8,742 nt of DNA, from the NCBI GenBank assembly GCA_027435495.1, contig DAHZZC010000353.1:1-8742 (forward strand), written 5' to 3'. The DNA is from Planctomycetales bacterium (GTDB lineage Bacteria > Planctomycetota > Planctomycetia > Isosphaerales > Isosphaeraceae). Shown here piece after piece: positions 1-6,166 of the stretch. The number at the start of each line of letters is the position of its first letter. The stretch's first letter is position 1. A program made the translations under genes and the position numbers. The notes below the pieces were generated by a model. That model saw only the letters and a list, made by a program, of their open reading frames with translations. It was not told where the DNA came from and did not search any database.

Positions 1-133
1 GTGTGAGACGTTCGGCGGTCAGGGCACCTACCGATTTTCAAGGTCAAAGCTCATTAGGGAATCTTGAATCTTCCATCCGATTCCTGACCGCCTCCGAGGC
101 GATGGGACGTCTCTTCTCGCTTTTCCCACTCGG

Positions 134-163
134 CCGACCGCTTCGCGGATCGCGTTCTATGAT
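134..163 (+). promoter_or_regulatory. Possible promoter for the PilZ gene
   Basis: A good -10 hexamer, TATGAT (158-163, five of six matches to TATAAT), lies 18 bases after a poor -35, CCGACC (134-139, three of six matches). Transcription would start near 170 and give a leader of roughly 57 bases before the ATG at 227. Nothing else in 1-226 looks like a gene; that stretch also holds a tandem 7-mer GAATCTT (59-72). The call rests mainly on the -10 box and on position. Confidence 0.3.
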
Positions 164-196
164 TTCATACGTGGGAGAGTCCCTTGTGCCTCCCGA

Positions 197-230
197 GAGA
201 TCCCGATCTCCATCCGGAGCGGTCCGATGG
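197..230 (+). promoter_or_regulatory. Two leader hairpins; the second covers the PilZ start codon
   Basis: Hairpin one pairs GAGAT (197-201) with ATCTC (206-210) around a CCCG loop. Hairpin two pairs CCAT (210-213) with ATGG (227-230) and CGGA (215-218) with TCCG (223-226), with one bulged C (214) and a GCGG loop. The second stem contains most of the Shine-Dalgarno GGAG (216-219) and the whole ATG (227-229). As RNA it would hide the ribosome binding site until melted or opened. The pairing is read directly from the sequence; a regulatory role is inference. Confidence 0.4.
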
Positions 231-610
231 TACTCGCCGCCGAACGCCGAACATCTCCCAGAACAGACCCCGGAGCCCTGGGATGCAACCTCCTCATCAT
301 GGTCGAGAGCGCCGGCTGGATGAGGCCTGGGAAGCTGCTTAACATCAGCGCCGGGGGCGCCCTGATCCGCTCGGATCGGGGCATCACCGAACAGCGCCGC
401 CTTCGGATTCTGATCCACGATGTGCCGGAACTCGGCTGGATCGATGCGGAGGTCGTTCGCTCGGACGAGCCGAGAGAACTGGCCGTGCGCTTCATCACTC
501 CCTTCAGCCCCGAGTTCGTCCAGGCGGCGACGACGGAGCCCCGATCGTCCCGCGAGGGACGCGCCGAGAGCCAGACTCCCTACCTCGGCGATGCCATCCC
601 GATCTGGTAA
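227..610 (+). CDS. PilZ-domain protein (putative c-di-GMP binding)
   Basis: Small cytoplasmic protein of 127 residues with no signal peptide or membrane helix. It carries both signatures of a PilZ domain: an RxxxR motif near the N-terminus (R8 to R12, in ERRTSPR) and an (N/D)xSxxG motif (N39, S41, G44, in NISAGGALI), followed by beta-strand-like segments to about residue 95. In known PilZ proteins these residues wrap around cyclic di-GMP, so the likely role is as a second-messenger receptor that passes the signal to a partner by contact. The last 30 residues are polar, Arg/Glu-rich and probably disordered. The ATG is preceded by GGAG at a 7-base spacing. The gene stands alone and converges on the kinase gene, with 69 bases between the stop codons. 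Its output partner cannot be told from context. Confidence 0.8.
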   Translation: MVLAAERRTSPRTDPGALGCNLLIMVESAGWMRPGKLLNISAGGALIRSDRGITEQRRLRILIHDVPELGWIDAEVVRSDEPRELAVRFITPFSPEFVQAATTEPRSSREGRAESQTPYLGDAIPIW

Positions 611-679
611 GAATCCGGCCCGAGCGGTTTCCGGCGCGGTCGCCAGGGGCCCGGGGGCTCTCCAGTCTCGCTCGGTGTT

Positions 680-3600
680 TCAGCGCCCGGCGACCCGAGG
701 CCGGGAAAGGCGCCGGTGGACGACGGCCGGGTCTTCGCGGCGGGCCAGTTCGCGGTTGATCGAATCGCGGACCGGGTCGAAGAACTCGTTCGGGTCGTGA
801 TACCAGCGGAGAAACTCGGGGTTCGCCACCGCGGCCCGGTAGAGTTGAGACACGGCCTGATCGAGATAGGTCGAGTCGGTGGCCGCGAGGACCGCGTAAA
901 CCTCGGCCGAGAAATAGTGCGCTCGCCCAACGCGCTGCTTCGACTGAATCGCCATCTCGCGCGCCTTATCGATGACCCATTGGGCGTCGCCCGGGCGGTG
1001 GGCGTGGAGGAGGGCCAGGGCGCTGATGAAGAGCGAGTCAAGCCAGCGAGGATTCCGGAGGATCTGGGCCTCCAGCCGAGATTGCTGATGGAACGCCACC
1101 TCCAGGTCGCGGCGCGCCTGGTCGAACTGCCCGGCCTCGATCGCGAGCTGAGCCCGGAAAATTCGCGAGACGAGCTGGTCCGGGGCGAGCTCGACGAGAA
1201 CCTTCTCCAGCTCCTTCAGAGCCAGCTCGGGGCGGCCGGCGCCGTGGAGCTTCTCGGCCAGTCCGGTCCGCGTGTCGATCTCATCGTCCTGGCCGCGATC
1301 CGGTCGGCGGGGCTCGAAGGCGGGGACAGAATCCGGCACGACCGGCGTCGCGATCGAGAGGGCCTCGGTGCCCGCCGTGGGTCCGGGCTTGCCGCTCCAC
1401 CACGACGGCGAGACGATCCCGCGGAGCTTTTCGAACTGCGCCAGGTCGTCGTCGATGCCGCCGGTCTGACCCGAGTCGACCCGGGCGAAAACCCGAGTCC
1501 GGTACAGTTCGGCGAATCGGGGGGTCCGACGCAGGCCGCGGTCGCAGTATTCCAGGGCCCTGGCATACTGTTTCAGCTCGACCAGCCGGCCGGCGAGCTG
1601 GTCGAGGACCTCGGCGTTCTCGGGCCGGCGGGCCAGGCAGTATTCCAGGTGGCGGGCCGACTCGGCCCCGTGGTCGCGGCCCAGACCAAACCAGGCCGAG
1701 GCGGCGCGGTAGTGCCCCCAGAACGACTCGGGACGGTACGCCAGCGATCGGCCGTAGTGCTCCAGCGCTCGCTTGACGGCGGCTCGGCCCGCGGCCTCGG
1801 GGTCGCCGGTGATCGGCTGACTGGGTCGGCATTCGGCGGCGAAGCCCAGCAGGTGCTCGTCGAGCCAGCCTGGCGCCGGCCTGATCGGCCCGGGCCCCAG
1901 AACCGGCGGCACCACCACGCCCGGCCGTGATGCCAGCTCGCTGCGCAGGGCCGCGAATGCGGCAATCGACCAGGGGCCGGCCGCTCGATCGAGGACCTCG
2001 GCAGCCTGTCTCCAGTCGGTGACGGCGCCCGGCTGATCGGCGAGCGCCCGGGCATAGCGATAGGCCCGCTCCAGCAGCCAGACCTCCAGGTCGTCGCGGT
2101 CCGACGGCGGAAGGTTGCGCAGGTCGTCACGCGACCGCCAGTTGCCCGGCTCCTCACCGGCGACCCTGGCGATCACGCCGTAATCCATCAGCGCCCGCCG
2201 CGCCACGTTGAACGCATCCTGCTCCTCGGGGTTCCAGTAATGCGGCGACGACAACCGCTGGTTTCCCAGGAAGGCGGTCGAGTCGGGCGTGTCCCACTTC
2301 AGAGCCAGCATCCCGATCGCCGACGCCTTTTGCTCGCCGACCAGCATCCGTTTCGAGGCCACCTGCTCGACGGCGACGGCCCCCAGCCCGACGACGAGCA
2401 GCCAGGCGGCGGCGATCGCCAGCCGGCGGCGGCGGACCCGCAGCCATCGCGGTACCGAATGCCCCCAGAACGGTTCGTCGGAGTAGGCCAGTGGACGGTC
2501 GGTCCGCCATCGATCAAGGTCCTCGGCCAGCTCCAGCGCCCGACGGTAGCGACGCGAGGGGTCGGGGTCGAGGCAACGCGACAGGATCGCCCGAAGCGCC
2601 GGCGCGATCCGACGTCCCGAGGCTGTCTCGGTGTCGGCCACGATCGCCGATGCCGGCCGTTCGCGAGCCTCGGCGTACGCGGCCGCCTGCGAGGCCAGCC
2701 GCCTCGCCCCCGGCACCGCCGGCGCCGCCGCGCCCGGTGCGCGGCCGGTCAGTGCTTCCAGCAGGACCATCCCCATCGAGTACAGGTCGGCCAGGTGGGC
2801 CGACTTCCCGATCGAGGCCGCATCCGCCTCCGGCTCGGCGCTGTCGAGGCTCGACTCTTCCTCCTCCAGCGCGGTCGGCGGCCGGGAGCAGGCCAACGCC
2901 AGCGCCCGAAGTCGCTCGGGGGCCATGTAGGCGAGGGTTCCGCCCGGGTCGATCGCTCGGCCCGAGGGACCTACCGCTGGCGCCGCGTCCCTCGCCAGAT
3001 TGAAGTCCAGCAGCATCGGGTTGCCGTCGGCCGAGAGCAGGACATTCGACGGCTTGACATCGCCGTGGGCCACGCCGCGGGCATCGGCGTGGTCCAGCGC
3101 CTCGGAGAGCCGCGCCACCACCCAGGCGATCGCCCGGTCGTACGAGAGAGACGCCACCACCTCGCGCGCCGGCCGGACCGGTGGCGCCGACGGATACTCG
3201 GGCGCCGCCACGGCGTCGAGCGCCGCGAGCAGGTCGGCGCCTCGGGCCGGCGCACTCCGTCGGCCGCTTTCGGGGCCCCATCGCCTCGACGCCTCGGCCA
3301 GCACCGCCGAGAACGTCGCGCCTCCCCAGAACGGCATCGCGATCAGTTGCAGCTCACCGTTGTCCACCTCGGCGTGCGAGAGGATCTCGACAATGTGCGT
3401 GTGCCGCGCCCGGGCCATCAACCAGGGCTCACGGGTCGACCGCTCCGCGATCTTCACCACCACCAGCCGGTCGGACAGGTCGGCCTGCTCGGCGAGGAAA
3501 ACCCGGGCGAAACTCCCACTTCCCAACTCGCGACGCAGTCGGTACGGCCCGATCTGGTCGCCGGCTTTCGGCAGGATGCTGCTCGAGGCGCGAAACTCCT

Positions 3601-4015
3601 CACCATCCAGCGAGGGAAGCGGGCCGAACAGCCGGCCCAGCAGCGAGGGCGTGCAGGCGCCGTGGAACCGGAAAAGGTCCCGGAGCGGCTCCGCGTATCG
3701 CGAAAACCTCGCGACATACTCCTCCGCCACCGGCGCCTCACCGTCCGACTCCGACAGGCAGTACGCCCGGTAGATCAGGTCGATGGCTCCCTGCTCGTCG
3801 TCGGGCTCCAGCCGGGTGAGATAGTCTTCCACCACCGGCGAATCGCCACCCTCCCAGGCGGCCGTAAATTCGTGCACGACCGGCAAAATCGACGAACGGT
3901 ACGCGTCGTCGCGCGAGGCCGAGCTGCGCCGTCGGATCGTGCTTCCAGCGTCGACATCGACGCGAGTGAGGCCGTCGTCAGCCGTCGGCCCGCCAGGACC
4001 GGCGCGGGCGTTCAT
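680..4015 (-). CDS. Transmembrane Ser/Thr protein kinase with C-terminal TPR region
   Basis: Protein of 1111 residues. Residues 40-125 resemble the helical domain that precedes many planctomycete kinases. The kinase domain spans about 156-505: glycine loop GSGSFARV (165-172), ATP-binding Lys188 in VVVK, probable helix-C Glu196, catalytic loop HGDVKPSN (317-324, Asp319 and Lys321), metal-binding DFN (337-339) in place of DFG, APE (365-367) and the helix-F Asp410. HRD is replaced by HGD, so it is a non-RD kinase. An acidic insert (378-405) follows APE. A basic stretch (526-531) and one hydrophobic helix (532-548) put the kinase in the cytoplasm and residues 550-1111 outside it. Helical TPR-like repeats are visible at about 745-840, 915-975 and 1000-1060. 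The start codon overlaps the stop of the ECF sigma gene (ATGA) and has its own GGAGAG at 4022-4027, so the two are translationally coupled. Its ligand and substrates are unknown; the sigma factor is the obvious candidate target. Confidence 0.92.
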   Translation of the reverse strand: MNARAGPGGPTADDGLTRVDVDAGSTIRRRSSASRDDAYRSSILPVVHEFTAAWEGGDSPVVEDYLTRLEPDDEQGAIDLIYRAYCLSESDGEAPVAEEYVARFSRYAEPLRDLFRFHGACTPSLLGRLFGPLPSLDGEEFRASSSILPKAGDQIGPYRLRRELGSGSFARVFLAEQADLSDRLVVVKIAERSTREPWLMARARHTHIVEILSHAEVDNGELQLIAMPFWGGATFSAVLAEASRRWGPESGRRSAPARGADLLAALDAVAAPEYPSAPPVRPAREVVASLSYDRAIAWVVARLSEALDHADARGVAHGDVKPSNVLLSADGNPMLLDFNLARDAAPAVGPSGRAIDPGGTLAYMAPERLRALALACSRPPTALEEEESSLDSAEPEADAASIGKSAHLADLYSMGMVLLEALTGRAPGAAAPAVPGARRLASQAAAYAEARERPASAIVADTETASGRRIAPALRAILSRCLDPDPSRRYRRALELAEDLDRWRTDRPLAYSDEPFWGHSVPRWLRVRRRRLAIAAAWLLVVGLGAVAVEQVASKRMLVGEQKASAIGMLALKWDTPDSTAFLGNQRLSSPHYWNPEEQDAFNVARRALMDYGVIARVAGEEPGNWRSRDDLRNLPPSDRDDLEVWLLERAYRYARALADQPGAVTDWRQAAEVLDRAAGPWSIAAFAALRSELASRPGVVVPPVLGPGPIRPAPGWLDEHLLGFAAECRPSQPITGDPEAAGRAAVKRALEHYGRSLAYRPESFWGHYRAASAWFGLGRDHGAESARHLEYCLARRPENAEVLDQLAGRLVELKQYARALEYCDRGLRRTPRFAELYRTRVFARVDSGQTGGIDDDLAQFEKLRGIVSPSWWSGKPGPTAGTEALSIATPVVPDSVPAFEPRRPDRGQDDEIDTRTGLAEKLHGAGRPELALKELEKVLVELAPDQLVSRIFRAQLAIEAGQFDQARRDLEVAFHQQSRLEAQILRNPRWLDSLFISALALLHAHRPGDAQWVIDKAREMAIQSKQRVGRAHYFSAEVYAVLAATDSTYLDQAVSQLYRAAVANPEFLRWYHDPNEFFDPVRDSINRELARREDPAVVHRRLSRPRVAGR

Positions 4016-4608
4016 GGCCGACTCTCCAGTCGCAACCGGAACAGGTCGATGATCCGACGGACCGATCGCTCGTGCATCCCAGTTCGCTCGGCAACCTCGG
4101 CATAGGTCAGTCCCTGCCGCCTCAGCGACAGAACCCGCACCTCGCGCGCTCCGAATCCCGCCATTAATTGCTCGAATCGGTCGTCGGCCTGCACATTTTC
4201 GCTCGGCGAGGGGTCCGGCGACGGAACCTCGCGCGCGACCTCGTGGTTGCCGCGGGCCACGTATAGCGGTTCCTCGCGCGCCAGGTCGCGGCGGGCCGTT
4301 CGTGTTTGCCGGCGATGCTCCTCGCCCACCTTGTTCCGCACCACTCCACGCAGGAACCCGCGCAGGTGTTCCTCGTTCTCAAACTCAGGCGCACTCCCGG
4401 ACGGTCCGGTGAAGAAACTCTGCCAGACCGCCTGTACGAAGTCTCCGGAGTCGAATCGGGTCCGCAGCCGTTTCGGCAGCCGTGCCCGCACCATCACCCG
4501 AACCTCACGCTCGAATCGACCCAGAAAGTCCCGGACGGCCTCCGGGTCGCCGGCGCGAGCCCGCGACATCAATTCGTGAAACTTCTCCCCGGCGTCGTCG
4601 CGATCCAT
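4012..4608 (-). CDS. ECF-type RNA polymerase sigma factor, kinase-linked
   Basis: Protein of 198 residues from the ATG at 4608. Region 2 covers about residues 15-100: RARAGDPEAV, then FDSGDFVQAVW (52-62) matching the region 2.2 core-binding helix, then FLRGVVRNKVGEEHRR (85-100) matching region 2.4, which reads the -10. A polar linker (105-142) leads to region 4 (about 145-195), whose helix-turn-helix GLTYAEVAERTGMHERSVRR reads the -35. The classic region 2.2 motif DxED reads DSGD here, so acidity is lost. No anti-sigma gene adjoins it; instead the kinase gene follows with a four-base overlap. This matches the planctomycete ECF groups known to be linked to Ser/Thr kinases. A TTG at 4650, preceded by GGAAG, would add 14 residues; I prefer the ATG because the extra residues look unconserved. 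The targets of this sigma factor are unknown. Confidence 0.88.
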   Translation of the reverse strand: MDRDDAGEKFHELMSRARAGDPEAVRDFLGRFEREVRVMVRARLPKRLRTRFDSGDFVQAVWQSFFTGPSGSAPEFENEEHLRGFLRGVVRNKVGEEHRRQTRTARRDLAREEPLYVARGNHEVAREVPSPDPSPSENVQADDRFEQLMAGFGAREVRVLSLRRQGLTYAEVAERTGMHERSVRRIIDLFRLRLESRP

Positions 4609-4756
4609 GACCGGTGCCCCCCCGCTTCCCGGCGCCTCTACCTCGACCAACGCTCACTTCCGATCCCTTCGATCGCCAATCCCCTCCGCTCATCCTCGAA
4701 CCGCGGCTCTCCTGGCCATGGGACAATGCCACCGTGACATCGGATCCCTCTCACTC

Positions 4757-4807
4757 ATTATGCCGGGAAAGACCACGGGCGCCCATTCTCTTTTTGTTTT
4801 ATTAAGG
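4757..4807 (-). promoter_or_regulatory. Candidate promoter of the ECF/kinase operon with UP-like tract
   Basis: On the minus strand CATAAT (4757-4762) matches five of six bases of the -10 consensus. The -35 at a 17-base spacing, TGGGCG (4780-4785), is poor, but the AT-rich tract just upstream (4786-4806, A-rich on the minus strand) sits where an UP element would contact the alpha subunits. The leader would be about 140 bases. The GGGCGCCC palindrome at 4777-4784 overlaps the -35 and could be an operator. An ECF operon may also be autoregulated from a non-consensus promoter that I would not recognise. Confidence 0.35.
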
Positions 4808-4832
4808 ACCAGTGCCCGGCAACGAGACAGAG

Positions 4833-4892
4833 AGGGCGAGATTGGGAAGCTCCCGGCGACCGCCCTTCTTCTTATTGTGACTTCGGGAGTCA
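4833..4892 (+). promoter_or_regulatory. Two hairpins, the first followed by a T-rich run (attenuator-like)
   Basis: The outer arms AGGGCG (4833-4838) and CGCCCT (4861-4866) enclose an inner GGGA/TCCC hairpin (4844-4847 with 4851-4854). The structure is followed by TCTTCTTATT (4867-4876, seven of ten T). Directly after comes TGACT (4878-4882), inverted as AGTCA (4888-4892). On the plus strand this resembles a weak intrinsic terminator placed inside the leader region of the sigma70 gene. No gene ends just before it, so it would be an attenuator rather than an ordinary terminator, if it is transcribed at all. Confidence 0.25.
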
Positions 4893-5041
4893 GCATAGCA
4901 CGCCTTCGGAAAAATTCTCCGCCACCCCGCCGGATCCGCGCCGGGATCTCAACTAAGAGGATGGAAGCACGGTTTCGGACGGGCAATCGAGGTTGAGGAG
5001 AAGGGTCCCGGATGGCCCACCTCAAGGAGCCCGTCGCGTCA

Positions 5042-5091
5042 CCGTGAGCGATCACGGACGATTCCCCGCGCGAGATGTCGGACGCGCGGGG
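5042..5091 (+). promoter_or_regulatory. Tandem strong hairpins in the sigma70 leader
   Basis: CCGTGA (5042-5047) pairs with TCACGG (5052-5057) around the loop GCGA, a GNRA-type tetraloop. Six bases later CCCCGCGCG (5064-5072) pairs perfectly with CGCGCGGGG (5083-5091) around a 10-base loop: nine consecutive G-C pairs. Neither is followed by a T-run, so they are not ordinary terminators. They lie 73-122 bases before the preferred ATG at 5164 and could affect mRNA stability or translation of the sigma factor. If translation starts upstream of 5042, the bases would be coding instead. Confidence 0.4.
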
Positions 5092-5149
5092 TCCTGGATG
5101 AGGAGGCTCGGGGCGGTGCGGACCCCATTCGATCGACGGATGAGGATAC

Positions 5150-5155
5150 AGGGAG
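5150..5155 (+). promoter_or_regulatory. Ribosome binding site that decides the sigma70 start
   Basis: AGGGAG lies 8 bases before the ATG at 5164. In-frame alternatives are weaker: TTG 4993, GTG 5044 (AAGGAG at 5024-5029 is 14 bases away), ATG 5098 and ATG 5140. The residues they would add are Arg/Gly-rich and unlike the family's usual N-terminus. Confidence 0.6.
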
Positions 5156-5163
5156 CGACTTCA

Positions 5164-6057
5164 ATGAGCGTCATGCGATCCCGGGAGATGGGTGTCACGA
5201 CGGGGTTGTACCTTTATCTCAAGGACATCAAGGACGACGCACTGCTGACCGCCGCCGAGGAACGCGACCTCGCGGTGGCGATCGCCCAGGGAGACGAGGC
5301 GGCCCGCCAGCGGATGATCGAGGCCAACCTCCGGCTGGTTGTGAAGATCGCCCGCGACTACGTCGGCCGCGGCATCCCGATCGACGACCTGATCGGCGAG
5401 GGAAACCTCGGACTCATCCGCGCCGCCAAGGAGTATGATCCGGAATTCGGCACCCGGTTCAGCACCTACGCCAGCTACTGGATCAAGCAGGCGATCCGCC
5501 ACGCCCTGATCAACACGACCACCACCATCCGACTCCCGGCCCACATGGTCGGCCTGATGACCCGGTGGCGGCGGACCGAGCGTGCCCTGGCGAAGGAACT
5601 CCGGCGGACGCCGACCTTCGAGGAGATCGCGACGACCCTGGGTCTGACCTCGATGCAGCGAATGCTCGTCTCCCGGGCTCACAAGGCGCGGCAGCTCAAG
5701 CTGGAGAGCGGTCTTTCCGGCGACATCAACCGGTGGTCGCCCGAGGAAGCGATCGACGACGCCGACCGCCCGGGCGCCTCGGTCGAGGCCGAGGACGACC
5801 GCGCCCAGCTCCTCCGCCGGCTTTCCCGCCTGGACGAGCGCGAGCGGACGATTCTGGCCCTCCGATACGGCCTGGAGGGGGCCACACCGCTGACCCTCAA
5901 GGAGATCGGCCGCCAGCTCGGCGTGACCCGCGAATGGGTCCGCAAGATCGAGATGCGGGCCGTTCGCAAGCTCGACGACGGCCAGCGCCCTGCGTCGGCG
6001 GCTCTGACCCCCTCGCGACGCGTCTCCCCACGGAAGGCGGCGACGGCCGGCTGCTGA
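5164..6057 (+). CDS. Sigma70-family RNA polymerase sigma factor, RpoD/SigA type (group 2/3)
   Basis: Protein of 297 residues. It lacks region 1.1 and begins with region 1.2-like sequence (13-45, ending LLTAAEERDLAVAIAQGD). Region 2 follows: NLRLVVKIARDYVGRG (55-70), IPIDDLIGEGNLGLIRA (71-87) for core binding, and FSTYASYWIKQAIRHAL (99-115) for -10 melting and recognition. Region 3 (about 120-175) includes TFEEIATTLGL. Region 4 (215-270) has LDERERTILALRYGLEG and the helix-turn-helix TLKEIGRQLGVTREWVRKIE. All parts expected for an alternative vegetative-like sigma factor are present, and the length is ordinary for the family. A basic, Ala/Ser-rich tail (272-297) follows region 4 and looks disordered. 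The role is promoter recognition by RNA polymerase, probably for a stress or growth-phase regulon; the regulon cannot be told from sequence. It is divergent from the ECF/kinase operon. Confidence 0.92.
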   Translation: MSVMRSREMGVTTGLYLYLKDIKDDALLTAAEERDLAVAIAQGDEAARQRMIEANLRLVVKIARDYVGRGIPIDDLIGEGNLGLIRAAKEYDPEFGTRFSTYASYWIKQAIRHALINTTTTIRLPAHMVGLMTRWRRTERALAKELRRTPTFEEIATTLGLTSMQRMLVSRAHKARQLKLESGLSGDINRWSPEEAIDDADRPGASVEAEDDRAQLLRRLSRLDERERTILALRYGLEGATPLTLKEIGRQLGVTREWVRKIEMRAVRKLDDGQRPASAALTPSRRVSPRKAATAGC

Positions 6058-6166
6058 CGGGTCGGGCGATCGTCTCTTGCGTCCCCCGGCCGCTCGGTGA
6101 TCCAATCGTCCCGACGGCCTGCAAAGCGCGGGCCGGATCGACTGCGGGCATGAGGTGTGGGACGTG

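Larger units (their letters stand above)
4609..5163. other. Divergent intergenic region between two sigma-factor genes
   Basis: These 555 bases hold no convincing gene. Going left to right there is the ECF leader, a minus-strand -10-like box (4757-4762), a perfect GGGCGCCC palindrome (4777-4784), an AT-rich tract (4786-4806) that stands out from its GC-rich surroundings, and then four hairpins (4833-4866, 4878-4892, 5042-5057, 5064-5091) on the side of the sigma70 gene. I could not find a good plus-strand -35/-10 pair for the sigma70 gene. Long open frames crossing this region have the composition of chance frames. Confidence 0.6.

Noticed and set aside
44..498. Minus-strand frames overlapping the PilZ gene
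   Set aside because: The plus-strand frame has both PilZ motifs and a Shine-Dalgarno; the antisense frames are low-complexity Arg/Ser-rich.
716..4105. Long plus-strand open frames (404 and 621 codons) opposite the kinase gene
   Set aside because: They are Arg/Gly/Pro-rich with no domain, and mirror a minus-strand gene with clear kinase motifs. Such antisense frames are expected in GC-rich DNA.
4875..4901. Plus-strand promoter TTGTGA / TAGCAC for the sigma70 gene
   Set aside because: The spacing is 15 bases and the -10 match is poor.
4961..4996. Eleven-codon leader peptide (ATG 4961) before the sigma70 gene
   Set aside because: The GAGG directly abuts the ATG, leaving no spacing for a ribosome, and the peptide has no regulatory codon run.
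4993..5163. N-terminal extension of the sigma70 protein from TTG 4993, GTG 5044, ATG 5098 or ATG 5140
   Set aside because: The best ribosome binding site is at 5150-5155 before ATG 5164, and the extra residues do not resemble the family.
6061..6115. Inverted repeat GTCGGG/CCCGAC after the sigma70 gene as a terminator
   Set aside because: Six base pairs with a loop of over 40 bases and no T-run; too weak to call.
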